Part shown: one piece after another, positions 26,429-34,106 of the stretch
Numbering within the stretch: position 1 is the first letter of the stretch
Layout of the letters: the number at the start of each line of letters is the position of its first letter
NCBI GenBank assembly: GCA_910579615.1
Contig: CAJTUA010000022.1
Span: 1-64,000 of the forward strand
Length of the DNA stretch: 64,000 nucleotides
DNA from: an uncultured Lachnospiraceae bacterium
GTDB taxonomy: Bacteria > Bacillota > Clostridia > Lachnospirales > Lachnospiraceae
Direction of reading: 5' to 3'
The notes under the pieces: generated by a model
Told to the model about the DNA's origin: nothing
Databases searched by the model: none
Seen by the model: the letters and a program-made list of their open reading frames with translations, nothing else
Program-made: the position numbers and the translations under genes

Positions 26429-27391
26429 TCATATGATACCTTTATAAATCCGCAGCACAAACCGCGCCCCGCCTTCCCTTGTGTTCTCCGCATAGATTGT
26501 CCCGTTCTGCGCGGTCAGGATTGCCCTTGTCAGCGCCAGCCCGATGCCGACACTGTTCCCGCCCGAATTTTTCCCCTTATAAAAACGCTCAAACAAATGC
26601 GGAAGGTCCGCCGCGTCAATCCCCTCGCCGTTATCCTCAATGACAAGCTCCGTATAAATCGCGTTCTCCTGTGCCAATATCCGGATGGTACCGCCCTCCC
26701 CGGTGTGTTCAATGCAATTTTTTATTACATTCCCAACCGCCTCCGTGCTCCACGCCAAATCCCCCAAAAAAGCAGCCCCGGACGAAACTTTGCTAGTATC
26801 AAGCGTCTGTGCGCGCAAATCCATCAGAATGCCAAACGGGGCGGCAGCATCGTTTACCAATTGCGTGAGCAAAACCTCCTCCCGCGCAAATTCCACGGTT
26901 CCCGCGTCCAGTTTGGAAAGCTTTAAAAGCGCCTCAATCAGCCATTCCATCCTCCTTGTAAGCTGCTTCGCCTGTTTTTGGGACATTGTCTCAAGCGCAA
27001 GGTTGAGTGCCGTAAGCGGCGTGCGGATTTGGTGGGAAATGTCCGCAATCGAATCCGCCAGATATTTCTTCTCGTTTTTTAATTTCTCCGCCTGCGTCTG
27101 CAGGGTATCCGTGATTTTGGCAAGTTCATTTGCCACAATTGCAGTCTCACCCTCCTCGTAGTTTAAAAAACGCACACGGTAATCCCCGTGTAAAAGCCTG
27201 TCCATATCCACCGCAAGTTCCTTTAATTTCTTTTTCCTCTGCCCGATAAAAAAAGCGGTAAGCAGTGCGCAAAATGCCACACAGCCCACCGCAAGCACCG
27301 CCGCCTGCAAAGAAAGCATAAGCCCCAAAAGCCCCCCGCAGAGCGCAGTGGCAAAATACAAAAACCAGACAATTCCTTCTTTTTTCCTCAT
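26429..27391 (-). CDS. Sensor histidine kinase
   Basis: A 320-residue kinase. Two hydrophobic segments lie close together at about residues 7-45 with almost no loop, so there is no extracellular sensor domain; a HAMP-like linker follows. The phosphoacceptor is in DISHQIRTPLTALNLALE, and the ATPase domain shows EDNGEGIDAADLPHLFERF and a GIGLALTRAI G-box. I choose the ATG at 27391 (MRKKEGIVW), preceded by GGAGGG; 33 upstream codons overlap the regulator gene. The lack of a sensor loop suggests that it senses through the membrane or through the partner ABC transporter. Confidence 0.9.
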   Translation of the reverse strand: MRKKEGIVWFLYFATALCGGLLGLMLSLQAAVLAVGCVAFCALLTAFFIGQRKKKLKELAVDMDRLLHGDYRVRFLNYEEGETAIVANELAKITDTLQTQAEKLKNEKKYLADSIADISHQIRTPLTALNLALETMSQKQAKQLTRRMEWLIEALLKLSKLDAGTVEFAREEVLLTQLVNDAAAPFGILMDLRAQTLDTSKVSSGAAFLGDLAWSTEAVGNVIKNCIEHTGEGGTIRILAQENAIYTELVIEDNGEGIDAADLPHLFERFYKGKNSGGNSVGIGLALTRAILTAQNGTIYAENTREGGARFVLRIYKGII

Positions 27392-27425
27392 CTGCCCTCC
27401 GATTTTAAGTTCTTCATGTACACCG

Positions 27426-28091
27426 TTAAGCGCGGTAGCCAATGCCGCGCACGGTCTTGATGCGCTCCGGCTTTGCCGGGTCATCCTCAATTTTCTCCCG
27501 CAGCCGCTTGATGTATACGGTCAGTGTATTGTCATTGACAAAATCCCCCGCCACATCCCACAAATCCGCAAGCAGCCGCTCCCTTGAAACAACATTCCCC
27601 TTGTTCTGGCAGAAAATCAAAAGCAAGCGGTATTCCAGTGCCGAAAGTACAATCTCCTTGCCGTCCTTGCTCACAAACGCCTTGTCCGCATCCACGCGGA
27701 TACCATAAAAATCAAAGACGGAGCGGCTCTTGCCCACACGGCGCAGCACCGCCTTAATCCGTGAAATCAGCTCCCTTGGGCGGAACGGCTTGCGGATATA
27801 GTCCTCCGCCCCAAGGTCAAGCCCCGTCACAACACTGTACTCATCTCCGGATGCCGTCAAAAAAATGACCGGAACCTGATATTCCTCGCGGATTTTGCCA
27901 CACAGCGAAAAGCCGTTGCCATTCTGCAAGGAAACATCAAGGAGCACCAAATCAATCCCGCCCCCGTCAAGACATTCCTCCGCCTCTTTTTGTCCGGGTG
28001 CGCACACCGTAGCAAACCCTTCCTGCCGCAGGAACGTACCAAGGCTTTCGGTAATCATCACATCATCTTCCACCAGAAGAATCCGTTCCAT
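27426..28091 (-). CDS. OmpR-family response regulator
   Basis: A 221-residue regulator with receiver and winged-helix domains. The acidic pocket is VEDD at the N-terminus, the phosphorylation Asp is in LVLLDVSLQNG, and the conserved Lys is in IRKPFRPRELI. The C-terminal DNA-binding domain ends with NTLTVYIKRLREKIEDD and KTVRGIGYRA. The start at 28091 (MERILLVED) has a GGGGGGAG ribosome binding site. It lies 13 bp after the thioredoxin-reductase-like gene and 34 bp before its kinase, so all three are probably on one transcript. Its likely target is the ABC pair at 22894-26324. Confidence 0.93.
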   Translation of the reverse strand: MERILLVEDDVMITESLGTFLRQEGFATVCAPGQKEAEECLDGGGIDLVLLDVSLQNGNGFSLCGKIREEYQVPVIFLTASGDEYSVVTGLDLGAEDYIRKPFRPRELISRIKAVLRRVGKSRSVFDFYGIRVDADKAFVSKDGKEIVLSALEYRLLLIFCQNKGNVVSRERLLADLWDVAGDFVNDNTLTVYIKRLREKIEDDPAKPERIKTVRGIGYRA

Positions 28092-28104
28092 AAACTCCCC
28101 CCTT

Positions 28105-29004
28105 TTATCCCTGCCGCAAATACTCCGCCGCCGACACTGCCGCATTCGCCCCGTCCGCCGCTGCCGTTACGACCTGGCGCAGCGCTTTGTTCCTCACATC
28201 GCCCGCTACAAAAAATCCTGCAAGCGAAGTTTTTCCGGTCTCGTCCGCCATTGCATAGCCCGCCGCATCCAGGGAGATTACCCCGTTTAACAGCTCTGTC
28301 TGCGGCATCATGCCAACCGCGATAAAAAGCCCCTGACAGGCGATGTCACGCCCATCGGCAAGCACCACCCCCGACACTTTTTTCTCGCCTTTTACCGCAG
28401 AAATCACCGCCGGGGCAAGGATTTCGACATTCTTTTTTGCCTTAAGTTTTTCCAGTGTCACCGCCGCGCCGCGGAATTCTGCCCTCCGGTGAATCAGGTA
28501 CACTTTCTCGCACATTTCCGACAAATAAAGTGCATCATCAAGCGCCGTATTTCCCCCGCCTGCCACTGCCACCGTTTTCCCGCGGTAAAAGGCTCCGTCG
28601 CAGACTGCGCAGTAGGAAACCCCGCGCCCGGCAAACGCGTCCTCCCCGTCAATTCCAAGATGCCGGTGCGTGGCTCCTGCTGCGTAAATCACCGTCTTTG
28701 CCGTAAGCTGCCTCCCGTCAGCAAGGCTGACCTCAAAGCCCTCCTGCATCTTCGCGATGGCGGCTGCTTCCCCTTCCAGAAAGGAAACGCCAAATTCCTC
28801 GGCATGTCTGCGGAACGCCTCCCCCATTTCATAGCCGCTCATCCCTGGCAGGCCAAGATAATTATCCACCCTCCCGCTCTCTGCAACCTGCCCGGTTCCC
28901 ATATAAAGCTTTTCCAAAACAGTAACATCAAGGTTTGCCCTTTTTGCGTAAATCGCGGCGGACAGCCCTGCAGGGCCGCTGCCGATAATCAGTACATCCA
29001 ACAT
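28105..29004 (-). CDS. Thioredoxin-reductase-like flavoprotein
   Basis: A 299-residue FAD/NADPH disulfide oxidoreductase. The FAD site is DVLIIGSGPAGLSAAIYA at the N-terminus; the redox pair is CAVCDG (about 130); the NADPH site is AVAGGGNTALDDAL with HRRAEFR, the pattern that favours NADPH over NADH; the second FAD motif is GLFIAVGMMPQT and FVAGDVRNK. This matches TrxB in layout and length, though the window contains no thioredoxin, so a different partner is possible. I choose the ATG at 29004 (MLDVLII) with AGGAAGGAA upstream. It is cotranscribed with the two-component genes downstream, an unusual pairing. Confidence 0.88.
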   Translation of the reverse strand: MLDVLIIGSGPAGLSAAIYAKRANLDVTVLEKLYMGTGQVAESGRVDNYLGLPGMSGYEMGEAFRRHAEEFGVSFLEGEAAAIAKMQEGFEVSLADGRQLTAKTVIYAAGATHRHLGIDGEDAFAGRGVSYCAVCDGAFYRGKTVAVAGGGNTALDDALYLSEMCEKVYLIHRRAEFRGAAVTLEKLKAKKNVEILAPAVISAVKGEKKVSGVVLADGRDIACQGLFIAVGMMPQTELLNGVISLDAAGYAMADETGKTSLAGFFVAGDVRNKALRQVVTAAADGANAAVSAAEYLRQG

Positions 29005-29117
29005 TTCCTTCCTCTCATTCCGCCGCAAAAAATTTCATTTCCGGCTGCAGGGCATTATCCCTTGCGCTTACCCGCTTAAATGCCCGAAACCAAATTTTTG
29101 CAGCTAAAAATCACCCA

Positions 29118-30074
29118 TCAAATGACATAAAACCAACTCTCATCCTGCCCGATATCCATTTCTTTCACGCCACTTTTAATATAGTCCATCGAAAGCTCCT
29201 GATTCTTGATGCTCACGCGCGTACCCGCCGGAATCGAAGCCGTGATAAAGGCATTGCCGCCGATGACCGCCCCTTTTCCAATCACGGTCTCCCCTCCTAA
29301 AATGGACGCACCGGAATAGATTGTCACATTGTCCTCAATCGTCGGATGGCGCTTTTTACTCTTTAGCTTCTGCCCGCCCTTTGTTGAGAGTGCGCCGAGC
29401 GTCACACCCTGATAGACCTTGACATTATCCCCGATGACCGTTGTCTCGCCGATAACAATCCCGGTACCGTGGTCGATGAAAAAATATTCCCCGATGGTCG
29501 CGCCCGGGTGGATATCAATCCCGGTCAGACCGTGCGCATATTCCGTCATAATACGCGGAATCAGCGGGACAAAGAGCCGATAGAGCTCATGCGCAATCCG
29601 GTTGACCATGATAGCAAACAGGCCGGGATATGAAAAAATAATCTCGTCCGTGTTGTAAGCTGCCGGGTCGCCGTCGTAAGCCGCCTGTACATCCGTCTCA
29701 ATCAGCGCCCGGATTTTCGGGATGCAGCGCAGGAAAGCAACACATTTTTGAGCCGCAAGCTGTTCAAGCTCATCGCGCCCCCTGCCCGCGTATTCCTCCA
29801 CATGCTCAAACACAATCACCATCTGGCGGTTGAGATGGTATAGCACATCCTCCAAAAGCATGGTGAGATTATTTTTCTGTGTATAGAATTTGTACTTTTT
29901 ATTTTTAAAATACCCCGGAAAAATAATCTGCTGCAATTTGTTCACAATCCCGATAATCGCCTCTTTATCCAATTGGTTGACGGTATCGCCGCGGTCAATT
30001 TTCCGCTCACTTTGATAGTCGCCCAAAATCTCATCGACAAGGCTGCCGACCTCCCGCTCCACATCAATATCCAT
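29118..30074 (-). CDS. Serine O-acetyltransferase (EpsC-like)
   Basis: A 318-residue serine acetyltransferase that makes O-acetylserine for cysteine synthesis. A helical N-terminal domain (to about residue 190) precedes a left-handed beta-helix of hexapeptide repeats (GIDIHPGATIGEYFFIDHG, VIGETTVIGDNVKVYQG, VTIYSGASILGG). The conserved catalytic His is in FIDHGTG. It is longer than E. coli CysE (273 residues) and fits the long form found in Clostridia. No O-acetylserine sulfhydrylase lies nearby. It follows the aldose epimerase gene by 12 bp and precedes the thioredoxin-reductase-like gene by 113 bp, so sulfur and thiol-redox genes are adjacent. Confidence 0.92.
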   Translation of the reverse strand: MDIDVEREVGSLVDEILGDYQSERKIDRGDTVNQLDKEAIIGIVNKLQQIIFPGYFKNKKYKFYTQKNNLTMLLEDVLYHLNRQMVIVFEHVEEYAGRGRDELEQLAAQKCVAFLRCIPKIRALIETDVQAAYDGDPAAYNTDEIIFSYPGLFAIMVNRIAHELYRLFVPLIPRIMTEYAHGLTGIDIHPGATIGEYFFIDHGTGIVIGETTVIGDNVKVYQGVTLGALSTKGGQKLKSKKRHPTIEDNVTIYSGASILGGETVIGKGAVIGGNAFITASIPAGTRVSIKNQELSMDYIKSGVKEMDIGQDESWFYVI

Positions 30075-30086
30075 AAAACCTCCAAA

Positions 30087-30986
30087 TCAATAAATGCAGA
30101 TATGATAATTCTTGTTAAACACCTCATTCGGTAAAAGCTCGTTGATAAATGCTTTTTGCGGGAGTTCCCCGTTAAAATCAACACCATCGCAGCGCCCGTA
30201 CCACGGCTCAATGCAGATAAACGGCGCGTTCCCCTTCGGCGCCCAGACCCCAAAGAGCGGCGCGTCAAACTTCACTGCCAGATAAATCTGACCGTCGGGT
30301 TTTGCGAGCGCAACCTCCCTTGTCTGCCGCCCTTCGATAATGTAGGCATCGCGGTCAAAGAAGTGTTCGCTCACCCGGACTGCCCCGTAATTTTTTCCGC
30401 CAATCTCACGTTTTTCAAGCTCCAACTGCTCCAGATTTGTCGCCGCAAGCCCGCCCTCAAGCATTCTCGTATTTACGATGGAAACGCCTTCGAAAAGGAT
30501 TTCGTAGTCGCAGCGTTGCCCCCTGCCCCCAATCGGACACAAAAATGCCGGATGTCCGCCGATGGAAAAATACATTTTTTCCGTTCCGGATGCATTTTTG
30601 ACACGCCAGAGCACAATAATCTGGTTGCGGAACAGGCGAAAACCCGTTTCCAGTTCAAAGTCAAACGGATAGTGCGCGCGCGTCTCCTCATTTGGAAGAA
30701 GGCGGTGCCAGATTTCCGTTTCGCTCTTTGAGGCAAGCTCAAATTCCATATCGCGTGCAAAGCCGTGCTGCCCAAGGCAATATTCCTTTCCCTGATAGCG
30801 GTAAGTTTTGTCCTTTAACCCGCCGACAAACGGAAAAAGCACTGGTGCGTGCCGGTTCCAGAATGCCGGATCCGCATTCCAGAGATATTCCTGCCCGTCT
30901 GATTTTTTTACGATGGATACCAGTTCTCCGCCATGGTCGGAAACCTGGATTTTCAGTTCTTCGTTTTCCAATGTGTGTACTGCCAT
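30087..30986 (-). CDS. Aldose 1-epimerase family protein (LacX-like)
   Basis: A 299-residue protein of the galactose-mutarotase fold. It begins with HTLENEELKIQVSDHGGELV, the family's typical opening, with PVLFPFVGGLKD and GQHGFARD in the first half, GGHPAF in the middle, and ICIEPWYGRCD near the C-terminus. This resembles the LacX subgroup, whose sugar substrate is often unclear. The start at 30986 has AGGAGG upstream. It is the first gene of the run through serine acetyltransferase, thioredoxin-reductase-like protein and the two-component system. Confidence 0.88.
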   Translation of the reverse strand: MAVHTLENEELKIQVSDHGGELVSIVKKSDGQEYLWNADPAFWNRHAPVLFPFVGGLKDKTYRYQGKEYCLGQHGFARDMEFELASKSETEIWHRLLPNEETRAHYPFDFELETGFRLFRNQIIVLWRVKNASGTEKMYFSIGGHPAFLCPIGGRGQRCDYEILFEGVSIVNTRMLEGGLAATNLEQLELEKREIGGKNYGAVRVSEHFFDRDAYIIEGRQTREVALAKPDGQIYLAVKFDAPLFGVWAPKGNAPFICIEPWYGRCDGVDFNGELPQKAFINELLPNEVFNKNYHICIY

Positions 30987-31067
30987 ATAAGACCTCCTGA
31001 AACTTTAAAAATGTATTTTGTTTATAAGAATTCTCGTATCAATCAAATCTGCAAAGCCCGCCGGATG

Positions 31068-31123
31068 ATTCCATGGAATTATCCGATTCCATAGAATGCA
31101 TGGAACTATCCATTTCCATGGAA
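31068..31123. repeat. Cluster of TTCCATGGAA palindromes
   Basis: Three 10-12 bp palindromes (ATTCCATGGAAT at 31068, ATTCCATAGAAT at 31086, TTCCATGGAA at 31114) plus the half-site CATGGAAC at 31099 lie within 56 bp, separated by related ATCC/TATCC spacers. They sit between the amidotransferase stop (31144) and the epimerase start (30986). They could form a multi-branch hairpin terminator or a cooperative protein-binding site. Confidence 0.6.
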
Positions 31124-31143
31124 CCTGCGTCAGCATATGCAAT

Positions 31144-31851
31144 TTAACAGCTCTGGATAAAGGCATTCCACAGCCTTGCCGCGTCCTTATCCACCCCGTA
31201 AAGGTGCTCCGGATGCCACTGCACGCCAAGGAAAAACTTGTGGTTTTCCAGTGCCGCTGCCTCAATGATACCGTCCGGGGCAGATGCGTTTAAGGCAAAC
31301 CCTTCCCCTAGCGTTTTGCACGACTGGTGGTGGAAACTGTTCACCGTCAGCCTTTCTTTTCTTACGATATCATACAGCAATGTGTTTTTTTCCACCCGGA
31401 CAGAATGTGTCAGTACGGTATCGCCTGCCTTCTGATAATGCCCAATCATTCCCCCATCCTTTCTCTGTGCCAGAATATCCTGAACCAATGTGCCGCCAAG
31501 CGCAACATTCATCGCCTGGATTCCGCGGCAGATGCCCAAAACCGGCTTGCCGGAGCACAAAATTGCAGGCATCAGCCCAAGTTCTAATGTATCGCGCTCA
31601 GTTATGATATTGCCGCATTCCGTGCGTGTCTCCTCCCCGAACAAAAGCGGGTTGATATCCGGTCCGCCCGGATATAGGAAGCCATCAAAACGCCCCAAAA
31701 CTCTTTCCACATCGGACACATCCGAAAAAAGCGGCAAAAGCACCGGAATGCCGCCCGCCTTTGTTATGGCGTGGAAAAAATCAGACACAATCATTATGTT
31801 CTCATTTTGCGCATTGTACTGCGGCATTACACCAATCAAGGGTTTTCCCAT
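31144..31851 (-). CDS. Class I glutamine amidotransferase-like hydrolase (PuuD type)
   Basis: A 235-residue gamma-glutamyl-gamma-aminobutyrate hydrolase-like protein. The catalytic triad is visible: Cys in GICRGIQAMN, and the His and Glu in GVQWHPEH. The GFLYPGGPDINPLLF segment is typical of the PuuD/Peptidase_C26 family, which cleaves gamma-glutamyl amides. No polyamine catabolic genes lie nearby, so the substrate remains open. It is 34 bp downstream of ygiQ and probably cotranscribed with it. Confidence 0.88.
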   Translation of the reverse strand: MGKPLIGVMPQYNAQNENIMIVSDFFHAITKAGGIPVLLPLFSDVSDVERVLGRFDGFLYPGGPDINPLLFGEETRTECGNIITERDTLELGLMPAILCSGKPVLGICRGIQAMNVALGGTLVQDILAQRKDGGMIGHYQKAGDTVLTHSVRVEKNTLLYDIVRKERLTVNSFHHQSCKTLGEGFALNASAPDGIIEAAALENHKFFLGVQWHPEHLYGVDKDAARLWNAFIQSC

Positions 31852-31885
31852 CCATATTTCCCTCCCCTGTCAAACAATCTTGCCA

Positions 31886-33922
31886 TTACCGTCTGCCTTT
31901 TCTGACGGTTTTCCCACGGGTGTCTTTCTTTTCCCCGGACTTTTTCCCCGCGGCCTGTTCGCCGCGCAGTTTAAAATTGTCCGGTCTCTGCGCCTTTCCT
32001 ACTTTTAAGTTTTTCTGTTTTACACGAACCGCCGCTCCCGTTTTTTGCTTTCCATGTCCGGCTGTCTTTGTGGTTTTTCCATTCTTTTCACCCTTCTTTG
32101 CCGGATGCGCGCACTCGTCTTTTCCTTTTCTTGGCCGTATCAAGCATTTTTTGTCAAAGCCAATCAAATCCTGTCTGCCTGCCCGAACAAGCGCCTCATG
32201 CACCAAATCATAATTCTTCGGATTGCGGTACTGGATAAGCGCCCGCTGCATCGCTTTTTCGTGCGGCGTTTTCGGCACATAGACCGGTTTCATATCCCTT
32301 GGGTCAAGCCCCGTATAATACATACAGGTTGAGATGGTCGATGGTGTCGGATAAAAATCCTGTACCTGTTCCGGCATATAGCCAAGGTCGCGCAGATATT
32401 CCGCGAGTGCCACCGCCTCCTTTAAGGTCGAACCAGGATGCGAGGACATTAAGTACGGCACAACAAACTGCTTTAAGCCCAGTTTTTCATTGATTTTTTT
32501 ATATTTTGCCAGAAAGCGCTCGTAAACGGCATTCTCCGGTTTTCCCATCTTTGACAGAACTGCGTCACAGATATGCTCCGGAGCCACTTTCAGCTGCCCG
32601 CTGACATGGTATTGGCACAGCTCGTTAAAAAAAGTATCGTCCTTATCGTGCACCAGGTAATCAAACCGGATTCCCGAACGGATAAAGACCTTTTTTACCT
32701 TCGGAATCTCCCGCAGTTTGCGCAGCAGCCCCAGATAATCCCCATGGTCAATTTTCAGATTTTTGCAGGGCGCCGGGAACAGACACTGTTTGTTCACACA
32801 AGCTCCTTTGGTCAATTGTTTTTCACACGCAGGCGCGCGGAAATTCGCGGTCGGTCCGCCGACATCGTTGATATAGCCTTTAAAATCCGGCTCAAAAGTA
32901 AACGCCGTCGCCTCCTGCAAAATCGATTCATGGCTGCGTGTCTGGATAATGCGCCCCTGATGGAATGTGAGCGCGCAGAAGCTGCACCCGCCGTAACAGC
33001 CGCGGTTGCTTGTGATGGAAAAGCGCAGCTCAGCGATGGCAGGAACCCCGCCTGCCGCCTCGTAGGAAGGATGGTAATTCCGCATATACGCAAGCGCATA
33101 AACCCTGTCCATTTCGCTCTGTGCCAATGGCTTTGCAGGTGGGTTCTGTACAATATATTCGGTATCCTTGTATTTCTCCACCAGACGTTTCCCGGAAAAC
33201 GGGTCCGTATTGCAGTATTGGATGTAAAAGCTCTTCGCGAAAGCCTCCTTATCTGCCAGGATTTCCCCGTAGGACGGCAGCATGATTGCGTCATAGACCG
33301 ATGTAAGGTCTTTTGTGCGGTACACCGTTCCCGGAACAAAAGTAATGTCCCCCACTGCAATTCCGGCATTTAACGCTTCCGCCACCTCGATGATGGAATG
33401 TTCCCCCATACCGTAGGAGAGGATATCCGCCTGCGAATCCAGGAGGATGGAGCGCTTCACCTTGTCACCCCAGTAATCGTAATGCGCCAGACGGCGCAGC
33501 GATGCCTCGATTCCGCCGATGACGATGGGAGCCGCCTTGAATTTTTTGCGGATGAGATTACAGTAGACAATCGTCGCGCGGTCCGGACGCCGCCCCATTT
33601 CCCCGCCCGGTGAATAAAAATCCATCGAACGGCGTTTTTTCGCAACCGTGTAATGGTTCACCATCGTGTCCATATTCCCCCCGCACACAAGGAAGGCAAG
33701 GCGCGGTGCGCCAAGCAGGCAAATGCTGTTTTCATCCTTCCAGTCCGGCTGTGAAATGATGCCAACCCGGTACCCCTCGCTCTCGAGCAGCCTGCTGATA
33801 ATTGCAGGTCCAAACGAGGGGTGGTCTACATAGGCATCCCCAATCACATAGACAAAATCACATTGTTCCCAACCGCGCTTTTGCATATCTTCGCGGCAAA
33901 TCGGAAGATAATCCCGCACCAT
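31886..33922 (-). CDS. YgiQ-family radical SAM protein
   Basis: A 678-residue radical SAM enzyme of the YgiQ (UPF0313) family. The cluster motif is CYGGCSFC, within ITSNRGCYGGCSFCALTFHQ, at about the middle. The N-terminal region (GDAYVDHPSFGPAIISRLLE) and the C-terminal GLDPRDMKPVYVPKTP are typical of the family. The last 60 or so residues are a Lys/Arg/Gly-rich tail of low complexity that may bind RNA or DNA. The biochemical reaction of YgiQ is not established to my knowledge. The start at 33922 has AAGGAGGAA, and directly upstream lies one of the hairpin elements described here (33936-34106). Confidence 0.92.
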   Translation of the reverse strand: MVRDYLPICREDMQKRGWEQCDFVYVIGDAYVDHPSFGPAIISRLLESEGYRVGIISQPDWKDENSICLLGAPRLAFLVCGGNMDTMVNHYTVAKKRRSMDFYSPGGEMGRRPDRATIVYCNLIRKKFKAAPIVIGGIEASLRRLAHYDYWGDKVKRSILLDSQADILSYGMGEHSIIEVAEALNAGIAVGDITFVPGTVYRTKDLTSVYDAIMLPSYGEILADKEAFAKSFYIQYCNTDPFSGKRLVEKYKDTEYIVQNPPAKPLAQSEMDRVYALAYMRNYHPSYEAAGGVPAIAELRFSITSNRGCYGGCSFCALTFHQGRIIQTRSHESILQEATAFTFEPDFKGYINDVGGPTANFRAPACEKQLTKGACVNKQCLFPAPCKNLKIDHGDYLGLLRKLREIPKVKKVFIRSGIRFDYLVHDKDDTFFNELCQYHVSGQLKVAPEHICDAVLSKMGKPENAVYERFLAKYKKINEKLGLKQFVVPYLMSSHPGSTLKEAVALAEYLRDLGYMPEQVQDFYPTPSTISTCMYYTGLDPRDMKPVYVPKTPHEKAMQRALIQYRNPKNYDLVHEALVRAGRQDLIGFDKKCLIRPRKGKDECAHPAKKGEKNGKTTKTAGHGKQKTGAAVRVKQKNLKVGKAQRPDNFKLRGEQAAGKKSGEKKDTRGKTVRKGRR

Positions 33923-33935
33923 ATGTTCCTCCTTA

Positions 33936-34106
33936 TTTTAAGTTCCGCAGCTTCCCTCCCTGCACCCAGTACATGGCAGAGCAATTTTATGTCCGCCCTG
34001 CTCCCATAAAATTCCTCTGGGGTGCCGTCCGGGAATCTGCTGTTTTAAGTTCCGCAGCTTCCCTCCCTGCACCCAGTACATGGCAGAGCAATTTTATGTC
34101 CGCCCT
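33936..34106 (-). repeat. Tandem hairpin element, about 1.6 copies of a 107-bp unit
   Basis: Two identical 64-bp blocks (33936-33999 and 34043-34106), each opening with TTTTAAGTTCCGCA on the plus strand, flank one complementary arm. In the full unit GCAGCTTCCC pairs with GGGAATCTGC (9 of 10), GCACCCAG with CTGGGGTGC, and AATTTTATG with CATAAAATT (9 of 9), around a loop containing GCTCCC. The element ends 13 bp before the ygiQ ATG, just outside its ribosome binding site. The partial copy ends inside the stop codon of the GDPD gene (34105-34107). Similar elements lie at 35999-36172 and 54142-54260. Confidence 0.9.

Noticed and set aside
27401..27418. GATTTTAAGTTCTTCATG, similar to the repeat end motif TTTTAAGTTCCGCA.
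   Set aside because: Only the first nine bases match, and no arms, loop or second copy are present.
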